From Poriferisulfidus sp963668445 (GTDB taxonomy: Bacteria > Pseudomonadota > Gammaproteobacteria > Poriferisulfidales > Poriferisulfidaceae): a DNA stretch of 64,000 nucleotides. Position numbers and translations under genes: made by a program. The notes beneath the pieces were generated by a model. The model saw only the letters and a list, made by a program, of their open reading frames with translations, was not told where the DNA came from and did not search any database. Shown here piece after piece: positions 49,212 through 58,053 of this stretch. Positions within the stretch are counted from its first letter, which is position 1. Every line of letters starts with the position of its first letter. The stretch covers positions 1,693,090-1,757,089 of the forward strand of contig OY764335.1 in NCBI GenBank assembly GCA_963668445.1, in the 5' to 3' direction.

Positions 49212-50130
49212 TGGGAGGCTGCTTGTCCGGATCGAGATAGATCAGGTTCTTGCCTAGGCGCCCGCCGTAGTTGCCGGCCGAAATCATCAGCAGCCCTTCG
49301 GCGTTGCGGGCGGCTTCGACCGCGGCCCGGGTCGCTTGGATGATGGTCGGCAGGTCGCGCCCGTTGATGATGATCTCCATCACCGAGTTGACGCCTTCCG
49401 GCAAGCCCTTCTCCACCTCCGGGTCGTCCTGCAGCAGGGGACAGAACTTCTCGTAGGTGCTGGCGATCGAAAACTCGTAGGCGCTGCCCGGCTTGGAGCC
49501 GGAGCCGGCGATGCCGCCGGGGAAGCACATGACCACGCCCGGCGCGGCGGCGACCGCCTCGACGCCCAGCATGGCAGCGTCCAGAGCCGCATCTTCGTCC
49601 TTCCCGAAGAACCATAGATTGCCGCCCATCAGGCCGTCGCCGTAGCCCAGCCGGCGGTCCAGCACGAATTCGCCGCCCAGAATCGGCACCCACCACATCT
49701 TGCGCCCGAAGCGCTCGATGCGCTTCTGCTTGCCGTTGCCGAAGTACGCGACCTTGCGGCCCATCTGGAAGTATTCGTCGGTGTCCATCAAGTTGAAGCA
49801 GCGGGCGGTCGGGCAGGTCAGCACGTTCTGGCTGATGCGCACCAGCGCGGCGCGTTCGAGCTTCGGCACGCGATCCTTCCAGAAGCGCGGCACATGCAGC
49901 TGCACGATGGCGCCCGGCCGGCCGTCCGGCGTCTCGAACGACTCGTCGCCGCCGGGGCCGACATAGCGGTCCAGCCCGGCCTCGCAATCGCACAGGATGG
50001 TGCTGGCGGCATTGCCGCAGGTCGCCTCGACCGCGTGGCGAACCCACGTCCGGTCGCGGGCCGTGACCAGGAATTCGGTGTAGAGGCTGCGGAACGCCTC
50101 CGCGTACGTGTCGTCGATGCGCGCAGCCAT
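49204..50130 (-). CDS. ftr: Formylmethanofuran:tetrahydromethanopterin N-formyltransferase
   Basis: A 308-residue enzyme matching Ftr/FhcD, which transfers a formyl group between methanofuran and tetrahydromethanopterin in methanogens and in methylotrophic bacteria. IDDTYAEAFRSLYTEFLVTA is the characteristic N-terminus. HAVEATCGNAASTILCDCEAG, CPTARCFNLM, VPILGGEFVLDRRLGYGDGLMGGNLWFFG, GVVMCFPGGIAGSGSKPGS and the late YEFSIASTYEKFCPLL follow. It starts 6 bases after the cyclo-ligase-like gene and overlaps folD by 8 bases. In methylotrophs ftr normally sits in an fhcABCD cluster; fhcABC are not present here. Formaldehyde oxidation or formate assimilation is the likely setting. Confidence 0.9.
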   Translation of the reverse strand: MAARIDDTYAEAFRSLYTEFLVTARDRTWVRHAVEATCGNAASTILCDCEAGLDRYVGPGGDESFETPDGRPGAIVQLHVPRFWKDRVPKLERAALVRISQNVLTCPTARCFNLMDTDEYFQMGRKVAYFGNGKQKRIERFGRKMWWVPILGGEFVLDRRLGYGDGLMGGNLWFFGKDEDAALDAAMLGVEAVAAAPGVVMCFPGGIAGSGSKPGSAYEFSIASTYEKFCPLLQDDPEVEKGLPEGVNSVMEIIINGRDLPTIIQATRAAVEAARNAEGLLMISAGNYGGRLGKNLIYLDPDKQPPIE

Positions 50131-50136
50131 CGCCCC

Positions 50137-50769
50137 TTACTCCCGGCCGCGACCGCGGTACGCCACGTCCTCGGTCACCACGCAGTCCATGTAGACGTCG
50201 TGCGGCGCCACCAAAATCTCGTCGAACAGCTGCGACTCGTAGCACAGCGCCACCAGCGGGCAATCGGGCCGAACGCGCTCCAGCAGCCGATCGTAGTAGC
50301 CCTGGCCGTTGCCCATGCGCCCGCCGGTGCGGTCGAAGCCGACGCCCGGCACCATCACGAAGTCCAGCTCCTCCGGCTCCGGCTCCTTCTCCGGATTGCC
50401 CCACATCTCTTTGGGCGGCTCCAGAATGTTCCACTTGCCGACCACCATTTCTTCCAAGCTTTCCATATGCCACAGGCCGAGCTTGTTTTCGCCCTGTTCG
50501 TCGACGGTGCAGTACGGCACGATCACCTTCTTTTCGCCGCGCGCCACCTCCTCGAGCAGCTGCGGCTTGGTGCGCGTCTCGGAGCGGCAATCGATGTACC
50601 ACATCGCGACTTGGGCATTCTTGTATTCGTCGAGGGCCATCAGGCGCGCCACGGCCTGGGCGCTGATTTCGTCCTTGTTCTCTTGGGCATTGCGCCGGTC
50701 GTATGCTTCGCGGCGCATTTTGCCCTTGCGTTCCATGATGGCATCGAGTTCTTCTTGCGACAAAGCCAT
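50137..50769 (-). CDS. 5-formyltetrahydrofolate cyclo-ligase-like protein
   Basis: A 210-residue protein of the 5-formyl-THF cyclo-ligase family, which converts 5-formyl- to 5,10-methenyl-tetrahydrofolate with ATP. KGKMRREAYDRRNAQE is the N-terminal phosphate-site helix. VAMWYIDCRSETRTKPQLLEE, KVIVPYC, FVMVPGVGFDRTGGRMGNGQGYYDRLLERV and VVTEDVAYRGRGRE follow. The usual G-Y-x-x-G-x-G-G-G-Y/F-Y-D reads RMGNGQGYYD. An acidic insert (PPKEMWGNPEKEPEPEELD) is noted. The start has AGGAGAAACCC before it, and a TATAAT box lies at 50818-50823. Being coupled to ftr and folD, it may act on a formyl-pterin other than plain folate. Confidence 0.85.
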   Translation of the reverse strand: MALSQEELDAIMERKGKMRREAYDRRNAQENKDEISAQAVARLMALDEYKNAQVAMWYIDCRSETRTKPQLLEEVARGEKKVIVPYCTVDEQGENKLGLWHMESLEEMVVGKWNILEPPKEMWGNPEKEPEPEELDFVMVPGVGFDRTGGRMGNGQGYYDRLLERVRPDCPLVALCYESQLFDEILVAPHDVYMDCVVTEDVAYRGRGRE

Positions 50770-50817
50770 GGGTTTCTCCTGCGGCAAAGGGGGTGGGATG
50801 GATGCGGTAAAGCGCAA

Positions 50818-50823
50818 ATTATA
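50818..50823 (-). promoter_or_regulatory. -10 box of the cyclo-ligase/ftr/folD operon
   Basis: TATAAT on the minus strand in the context ATCCCCTATAATTTG, about 48 bases before the cyclo-ligase-like gene and just after the thiO stop. It indicates that the three C1 genes can be transcribed without thiO. Confidence 0.5.
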
Positions 50824-50828
50824 GGGGA

Positions 50829-51857
50829 TTACGCCGGTGCCGGGGCGGATGCGCAGATTCGGGCCAATCGGGCGGCGGCGGCCGGAGCGCACGCGATGCC
50901 GTGGCGGTAGTGCCCGGTGTTGAAGTACACGCCGCGAATAGCGCCGTGCGCTCCGATGCGCGGGCCGTCCGCATGGCCTTTCGGGCGCAATCCGGCCCAA
51001 TGCCCGTCCGGCTCCGCGGCCAACAGTTCCGGGCACCAGCGTCGGGCGAATGCCGTCAGCTCCGCACGTGCCGGAGCGGTCGGAGCCGCGTCGAAGCCAG
51101 TCGCCTCGTCGGTCGCGCCGGCCAGCACTTCGCCAGTAGCACGCGCCACCAGATAGCGGCTGCCGTCCAGCACGATGGGCAGGCGGCCGGCTTCCGCGTC
51201 CTGCCACGCGACGATTTGCCCGCAGCGCGGCACGAGTTGCTCCGCCGCATCGTCCGCTCCCTGCACTTGGCCGCTCCAAGCTCCGGCCGCGATGACCACG
51301 CATGTCGCCGGCCATTGCCGGGTGCCATCCGTCACGCCGACGGCCTTGCCCTGCGCGTGCTGCACTTCGGTCGCCCGCGCCGTCTCCCAACGTACGCCGG
51401 CGGTGCACAGTCCGTGCCGCAGCAACGGCATGAAGCGGCGCGGATCGATCTGCGCGATGTCGGACAGAAGCGTTGCAGGCTGCGGCGGCGGCGCCAATTG
51501 CGGGTAGCGACGGCGGCAGGCATCCGGAGTCAGGATCTCATGCGGCAGGCCATGCTGCGCCGCCCACTCGGCGAGGCCCGACGCCTCCGCGCCAACGGCC
51601 AGCAGGCCGCGCGTCTCCAGACCGCCATCGCCCTGCAGTTCGGCGCACAAGCGCCGATAGGCGGCGGCCGCACCTTGCGCCAGTTCCGCCCAAGGGCGGT
51701 TCCAGTCCAGAATGCAGAACAGCATGCCGGCCGCGGCCGGCGTGGCCGCGCCGGGCTCTTCGGCATCCAGCACCTGCACCGCATGGCCCGCCTGCGCCAG
51801 CGCATGCGCGGTCAGTGCGCCGGCGATGCCGCCACCCACCACCACGCAGTCGTTCAT
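50829..51857 (-). CDS. thiO: Glycine oxidase ThiO-like FAD-dependent amine oxidase
   Basis: A 342-residue D-amino-acid-oxidase-fold flavoprotein. The FAD-binding start is CVVVGGGIAGALTAHALAQAGHAV followed by LDAEEPG. RYPQLAPPPQPATLLSDIAQIDPRRFM, VVIAAGAWSG, LVARATGEVLAGATDE and GLRPKGHADGPRIGAHGAIRGVYFNTGHYRHGI match ThiO/DadA-type enzymes. ThiO oxidises glycine to the imine used for the thiamine thiazole ring; other glycine- or sarcosine-oxidising roles are possible. No other thiamine genes are near. Its stop is 60 bases before the cyclo-ligase-like gene, and it starts 6 bases after the cyclophilin gene. Confidence 0.85.
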   Translation of the reverse strand: MNDCVVVGGGIAGALTAHALAQAGHAVQVLDAEEPGAATPAAAGMLFCILDWNRPWAELAQGAAAAYRRLCAELQGDGGLETRGLLAVGAEASGLAEWAAQHGLPHEILTPDACRRRYPQLAPPPQPATLLSDIAQIDPRRFMPLLRHGLCTAGVRWETARATEVQHAQGKAVGVTDGTRQWPATCVVIAAGAWSGQVQGADDAAEQLVPRCGQIVAWQDAEAGRLPIVLDGSRYLVARATGEVLAGATDEATGFDAAPTAPARAELTAFARRWCPELLAAEPDGHWAGLRPKGHADGPRIGAHGAIRGVYFNTGHYRHGIACAPAAAARLARICASAPAPA

Positions 51858-51863
51858 GGAAGG

Positions 51864-52460
51864 CTACTCGATGCGTTCCGCCTTGAGAATGACGATCTGC
51901 CGGATCGGCACATCGTTGTGCGGCCCATGCGAGCCGGTCGCCTCCATGCTGATGGCATCCACCACCGCCATGCCTTCGAGCACCTTGCCGAACACCGCAT
52001 AGCCCCAGCCTTGGGGAGTTTTGCCCGTATGGTCCAGAAAGCCATTGTCCTTCAGGTTGATGAAGAACTGGGCGCTGGCGGAATGCGGGTCGGACGTACG
52101 CGCCATGGCGATCGAGCCGCGCACGTTCTTCAAGCCGTTATGCGCTTCGTTCTCGATTTCAGGCCGCGTGGACTTCTGCTGGAAGTCCAGATCGAAGCCG
52201 CCGCCCTGGATCATGAAGTCCGGAATGACGCGATGGAAGATCACGCCGTCGTAAAACTTTTCGTCCACGTACTGCATGAAGTTGGCGGCGGTGACGGGCG
52301 CGGTGACGGCGTCCAGTTCCAGAATGATTTCGCCGGCGGTCGTTTCCAGCCGGATTTGGGGATATTTGGCATCGGCGGCCATGAGCTGCTCTCCTGAAAG
52401 GAGCGCAATCGCCGCCAGCGCCGCCAGTCCTGAAGCAAGCTTCCTTGGCATAAGCATCAT
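51864..52460 (-). CDS. Periplasmic peptidyl-prolyl cis-trans isomerase (cyclophilin)
   Basis: A 198-residue exported cyclophilin. The signal peptide runs from MMLMPRKLASGLAALAAIALL to about the AAD at residue 30. The catalytic arginine is in FYDGVIFHRVIPDFMIQGGG, then SIAMARTSDPHSASAQFFINL and the substrate-pocket Trp in TPQGWGYAVFGKV. It assists folding of periplasmic and outer-membrane proteins. The start has AGGAAAG upstream. It begins the thiO / cyclo-ligase / ftr / folD run and may be co-transcribed with thiO, though no functional link is evident. Confidence 0.94.
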   Translation of the reverse strand: MMLMPRKLASGLAALAAIALLSGEQLMAADAKYPQIRLETTAGEIILELDAVTAPVTAANFMQYVDEKFYDGVIFHRVIPDFMIQGGGFDLDFQQKSTRPEIENEAHNGLKNVRGSIAMARTSDPHSASAQFFINLKDNGFLDHTGKTPQGWGYAVFGKVLEGMAVVDAISMEATGSHGPHNDVPIRQIVILKAERIE

Positions 52461-52538
52461 CGCTCTTTCCTAAATTGGGTTGGATTCAAAAGTTCATTAT
52501 GCCAACTCGCGGCGTGCCGCGGCCAGCCGCACGCACGC

Positions 52539-52614
52539 TGGTGCCGGCGAGAGGAGTCGAACCCCCGACCTACTGATTACGAAACAGTTGCTCTACCAAC
52601 TGAGCTACACCGGC
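52539..52614 (-). tRNA. tRNA-Thr (CGT)
   Basis: 76 bases including CCA (52539-52541). Acceptor GCCGGTG pairs with CGCCGGC (one G-T pair). The anticodon arm ACTGT-TTCGTAA-TCAGT has anticodon CGT and a T-T mismatch at the loop-closing position. D arm AGCTCAGTTGGTAGAGC. A TATAAT-like box (context AAATATAATAGA) lies just upstream on the minus strand. Confidence 0.94.
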
Positions 52615-52671
52615 ATCGCCGCAGCGCGACATCTATTATATTTGAAGGAGCGCATTCGCGCATGCGGCCGT

Positions 52672-53190
52672 TCAAATGAACGGATCCCAAGACCACTGGA
52701 GCAACGCCTGCCGCTGGCGCGGCCGGCAGGCCAGATCGCCCGGTCGGCAGTGCCGCCGGATTTGCGCGGCATGCCGGGCCATGCCCCGCCAGCGCCGCAC
52801 TTGGATCGCATCCACGGCCGGGTCGCGCCGACCCAAGTAGTAGCGGCAGTACCATTGGAACCAGCCCCGGGGATCGTCGCCGAAGATCCAACCTTTTTGC
52901 CGCCAAACCCGAAGCGGCTGCCGGGATTTCACTCCGAAGAAGTTGATTTGCGGATCCGGGATCGCGCTCAGGCGCGCGCCGCGGTACCAACGGGCCGGGA
53001 ACTCGTCCCGGCAGTCGTTCAGGTAGCGGCCTTCGAACACGCCGGACGCCAGCATCTGCCGCGGCGTGTAATGCGGCTCGAAACCCGGCGCGAAGTCGCG
53101 GCCCGCACGAGCCTCAAGCACATAGCGGTAGCCGGACTGCATCGAGTCCTGCACCTCGATCCAAGTGCCCGGCATGTACCGCTGCGGCAT
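52672..53190 (-). CDS. Conserved hypothetical protein, Trp/Arg-rich
   Basis: A 172-residue protein with no domain I can name. It has no signal peptide or membrane segment and is unusually rich in Trp, Tyr and Arg, e.g. RGWFQWYCRYYLGRR and AIQVRRWRGMARHAAQIRRHC. It ends PRQRQALLQWSWDPFI. I have an impression of similar uncharacterised proteins with the W-F-Q-W-Y-C-R-Y-Y and R-Q-R-Q-A-L-L-x-W motifs in other bacteria and some eukaryotes. Two cysteine pairs (RHC, LAC) occur near the end. It is transcribed in the same direction as fur, 25 bases after it. Confidence 0.7.
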   Translation of the reverse strand: MPQRYMPGTWIEVQDSMQSGYRYVLEARAGRDFAPGFEPHYTPRQMLASGVFEGRYLNDCRDEFPARWYRGARLSAIPDPQINFFGVKSRQPLRVWRQKGWIFGDDPRGWFQWYCRYYLGRRDPAVDAIQVRRWRGMARHAAQIRRHCRPGDLACRPRQRQALLQWSWDPFI

Positions 53191-53215
53191 GGCCGTCAGC
53201 GCATGGCTGTCGGAA

Positions 53216-53638
53216 TCAGCCGCTGACCCGCACGGTCACGTCCACGCCGACCAGGCTGGACTGGCCCAGCACCCGGTCCGGCACATCCACCCGCACCTGT
53301 TCGAGGTCCAAGTCTTCGATCTCGCCGGTATCGACGTGGTACAGATGATGATGCGGCTGGAGGTTGGTATCGTAGATGCGCGGACGGTCGCCCAGATTCA
53401 GTTCCTCGACCAGGCCCTTGCTGACGAACAGCTCCAGCGTGTTGTACACCGTGCTGCGGGAAATCGCGGCATCATGCCGACGCACCTTGCGGAACAGGTC
53501 CGAGGCCGCCAGATGCTGGCGGCACGCGAACAGGACGGCGCTGATGGCGACCCGCTGGCGGGTCGGATTGATGCCTTGGCGACGCAGCAGAACTGCCGCC
53601 TCGCCGGTGCTGAGAATAGGAACGGCTTCGGTTTCCAC
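53216..53638 (-). CDS. Fur-family regulator, Irr-like
   Basis: A 140-residue winged-helix metal or haem regulator. NPTRQRVAISAVLFACRQHLAASDLF and the recognition helix ISRSTVYNTLELFVSKGLVEEL are Fur-like. The dimerisation domain has QPHHHLYHVDTGEIEDL, with three consecutive histidines (96-98) as in Irr. It completely lacks the C-x-x-C structural zinc pairs of Fur and Zur; its only cysteine is Cys39. Irr proteins sense iron through haem. The start is GTG 53638 with a TACAAT box only 8 bases upstream (53647-53652), so the message may be leaderless. Divergent from the outer-membrane protein gene. Confidence 0.85.
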   Translation of the reverse strand: METEAVPILSTGEAAVLLRRQGINPTRQRVAISAVLFACRQHLAASDLFRKVRRHDAAISRSTVYNTLELFVSKGLVEELNLGDRPRIYDTNLQPHHHLYHVDTGEIEDLDLEQVRVDVPDRVLGQSSLVGVDVTVRVSG

Positions 53639-53646
53639 GCCCAGTA

Positions 53647-53652
53647 TTGTAG
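53647..53652 (-). promoter_or_regulatory. -10 box at the start of the Irr-like regulator gene
   Basis: TACAAT on the minus strand, only 8 bases before the GTG. Transcription would start at or within two bases of the start codon. No Shine-Dalgarno sequence is present. Confidence 0.4.
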
Positions 53653-53673
53653 CCCCAAACCGTCCCCAATGCT

Positions 53674-53679
53674 ATAAAA
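53674..53679 (+). promoter_or_regulatory. -10 box of the outer-membrane protein gene
   Basis: TATAAA in the extended context TGC-TATAAA, about 54 bases before the ATG at 53733, in the divergent gap with the Irr-like gene. It could therefore be under that regulator's control. Confidence 0.45.
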
Positions 53680-53732
53680 TTCGGAAGCGCCATGCTTGCT
53701 TACCCCTTCTGCCCCGATTGTTGGAGAAGCTG

Positions 53733-54554
53733 ATGATGCCCATTTCCCGCAATTCTGCTGGCCCGGCCTTCGGCATCGGACGCCATGCGGTTCTGCTTGC
53801 TGCCGGTCTGCTTGCCGCCGAAGCCGCCGTCGCGAGCGACGGGCGCTTCCACATCGGCATTCAGGCGGCGGCCGCGGATGCGGAACCGGAATTCGGGCGC
53901 GTCTTCCATAACCGCACCCAAGCCGTGCCCACCGGACTGGGCCGAATCCTGCGCGACCGCGACGAGGACAGCGAGGCCCTGACCGGCGCCGGCCTGCTGC
54001 TCGGCTATCGCCGAACCTTCGCCGACGGCCTGTTTCTGGAAGTGGAACTGGATGCCGCCGTGCATGGCGGCACCGCACGCGGCCGGCTGGCCGGCGTCGG
54101 CGTCTCCCCCGGCCGCAATCAGGCCGGCGAGAGCTGGCCCTACCGCTGGCGCTTCGAGAAGGACCGCAGCTTCGGCCTGACGCTGCGCTTCGGCGGCAGT
54201 CCGGCCTTCCTGCACACGCTGATCTGCCCCGACTCCAGCCTGCACTTGCTGGCCGGCATCCGCCGCGCCCGAAGCAGTTTCGGCTACCGCTCCCGCGGCT
54301 GCACGCTCGGCGGCGGCTGCACCGACGACCAGTACCTCGACAGCGACGAGCATTGGGACTTCTACCAGACGGCCTGGTCCTTCGGCGGCGGGCTGGAGGT
54401 TCCGCTCGGCTCGGATCTCGCGCTTCGCGGCGAACTCCGCCGCACCCGGTACGAGAAGCACCGCTGGGGCCAGTACTACACGGACATCTCCAATGTGTTC
54501 CAGCTGGACATGCGGGAAACCGAACTGGCGCTCGCTCTGATCCTGCGCCTTTGA
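53733..54554 (+). CDS. Predicted outer-membrane beta-barrel protein
   Basis: A 273-residue exported protein. The signal sequence (about residues 1-34) has a hydrophobic run AVLLAAGLLAAEAAVA followed by S-D-G. The mature part shows alternating strands with aromatic ends, typical of a small OMP-type barrel, e.g. GAGLLLGYRRTFADGLFLEVEL, SSLHLLAGIRRARSSFGY and ELALALILRL at the end. A loop contains three cysteines (RGCTLGGGCTDD and LICPD). ATGATG follows GGAGAAG; either ATG may be used. It is divergent from an Irr-like regulator and 14 bases before acs. Specific function is unknown; iron or haem uptake is a guess from context only. Confidence 0.7.
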   Translation: MMPISRNSAGPAFGIGRHAVLLAAGLLAAEAAVASDGRFHIGIQAAAADAEPEFGRVFHNRTQAVPTGLGRILRDRDEDSEALTGAGLLLGYRRTFADGLFLEVELDAAVHGGTARGRLAGVGVSPGRNQAGESWPYRWRFEKDRSFGLTLRFGGSPAFLHTLICPDSSLHLLAGIRRARSSFGYRSRGCTLGGGCTDDQYLDSDEHWDFYQTAWSFGGGLEVPLGSDLALRGELRRTRYEKHRWGQYYTDISNVFQLDMRETELALALILRL

Positions 54555-54568
54555 GCCGCAGCGGCGCC

Positions 54569-56518
<1,950 letters not shown>

Positions 56519-56809
56519 GGCACGTCAGCCGCATCCCGCAAGGGGATCATCGCCAAAATAAAATATATGGGCCTTAAGTTTATTTTTTAAGGCTGAAAGC
56601 AAACTTTTTTACTTTTCCTTCAGATAAAATAAATTTTGATGGGCTAAATTTAATTTTAATTCGGGGGAAACCCGTGAAAAGGTAATAATTCTTCCAAATA
56701 TCTTCATTTTCTGATAAAGAAAAAACTTTTTCAACCAGATTTGCAATATTAATATTTTCCGCTTATAATTTACTTTCCTCCTCTTGAACTCATTGGAAAG
56801 TTAAAATAT
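56519..56809. other. AT-rich foreign-looking stretch with a short remnant frame
   Basis: From about 56555 the composition turns abruptly AT-rich, unlike any other 250 bases here. On the minus strand a 60-codon frame without ATG stays open from 56762 to a TAA at 56580-56582 (residues NIANLVEKVFSLSENED, then IWKNYYLFTGFPRIKIKF and SPSKFILSEGKVKKF). Such a run is improbable in AT-rich noncoding DNA and may be the 3' end of a lost gene. The GGAAAG before the fic ATG is its ribosome binding site. Confidence 0.4.
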
Positions 56810-57988
56810 ATGACTCTCACAATACATTCGAGCCGCCTAGGCAGACGCGAAGTCATATCCACTGCGGGAGGGGAACGGGTAGAAGCTTTCATCCCGCCCC
56901 CATTGCCCCCGAACCCTCCAGTTGAAACTAACGGCCTGCGCAGATTATTGGACCGTGCCAATCAAAATTTGGGGCGGCTCGATGGCATGGCCCGCATCTT
57001 GCCCAACATGCACCTGTTCCTCTACCTGTACATCCGGAAAGAAGCCCTTCTATCTTCGCAAATCGAGGGCACCCAGTCTTCCTTTTCCGACCTGCTACGC
57101 TCAGAATCCGAAACAGTACCTGGGGCACCCATTGATGACGTTCGCGAAGTTTCTAACTACGTTAAGGCTATGGAACATGGTCTTAAAAGAATAGAGAACG
57201 GCTTTCCGGTTTCGACAAGACTTTTTCGGGAAGTCCACGAAATCCTTTTAGCCCGCGGTCGCGGCAGCAGTCAAAACCCTGGGGAATTCAGGCGCACCCA
57301 AAATTGGATCGGAGGAACCCGCCCGGGGAATGCCGTATTCGTTCCTCCGCCCCCCCAAGAAGTCATGCCTCTGATGTCGGATCTGGAAAAATTCATTCAT
57401 GCCGACACGCCGAATATTTCCCACTTGGTCAAAGCGGGGCTAGTCCATGTTCAATTCGAGACGATTCATCCATTTCTAGACGGCAACGGGCGTCTGGGGC
57501 GCCTGCTCATTACGCTCCTGCTTTGCTCGTACGAAGTACTGTCGTCACCCCTTTTGTACCTCAGCCTGCATTTCAAAGCGCATCGACAACAATACTACAA
57601 CCTGCTCCAAAAGGCACGTGAAAACGGAGACTGGGAAGCGTGGATGGAGTTTTTCCTCACGGGCATAGCGGAGACATCCCAGCAGGCTGTGGCATCGGCC
57701 CAAGAAATTCTCAGCCTCTTTGAACAAGATCAAAGAACCGTGGAGACCACCGCGGGGCGCTCCGCAGCGACAGCCTTGCGCGTCCATCAATTCTTCCAGA
57801 AGAAACCGATTGTCAAGATTCCGGAACTTGCCCGCGGCCTGAGCCTATCTCCCCCAACCGCCCATAAACACGCTCAGGCTCTCGAAAAATTCGGGATTCT
57901 GGAAGAGATCACTAACGGCAAATACGGCCGAACGTACGCATACAGCAGGTATATAAAAATCCTGAGTCAAGGTGCCGAGCCTCTATAG
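56810..57988 (+). CDS. Fic-domain AMP-transferase with C-terminal winged helix
   Basis: A 392-residue protein of the Fic family, which usually transfers AMP to target proteins. The N-terminal part contains the autoinhibitory helix motif SSQIEGTQ (82-89) of class II Fic proteins. The active site HPFLDGNGRLGR is at residues 220-231, with the catalytic His220. A winged helix (VKIPELARGLSLSPPTAHKHAQALEKFGILEE) closes the protein, as in Shewanella SoFic-type proteins. Codon usage and AT content differ from neighbours, so horizontal transfer is likely. No antitoxin partner is needed for this class. Targets are unknown; toxin-like, signalling or phage-related roles are possible. Confidence 0.92.
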   Translation: MTLTIHSSRLGRREVISTAGGERVEAFIPPPLPPNPPVETNGLRRLLDRANQNLGRLDGMARILPNMHLFLYLYIRKEALLSSQIEGTQSSFSDLLRSESETVPGAPIDDVREVSNYVKAMEHGLKRIENGFPVSTRLFREVHEILLARGRGSSQNPGEFRRTQNWIGGTRPGNAVFVPPPPQEVMPLMSDLEKFIHADTPNISHLVKAGLVHVQFETIHPFLDGNGRLGRLLITLLLCSYEVLSSPLLYLSLHFKAHRQQYYNLLQKARENGDWEAWMEFFLTGIAETSQQAVASAQEILSLFEQDQRTVETTAGRSAATALRVHQFFQKKPIVKIPELARGLSLSPPTAHKHAQALEKFGILEEITNGKYGRTYAYSRYIKILSQGAEPL

Positions 57989-58053
57989 GCTACAGCCGCC
58001 ATCTGGCACAGTTCGGCGCGGGACTCCACCGCGCATGGCAGCGGGACTCGCTT

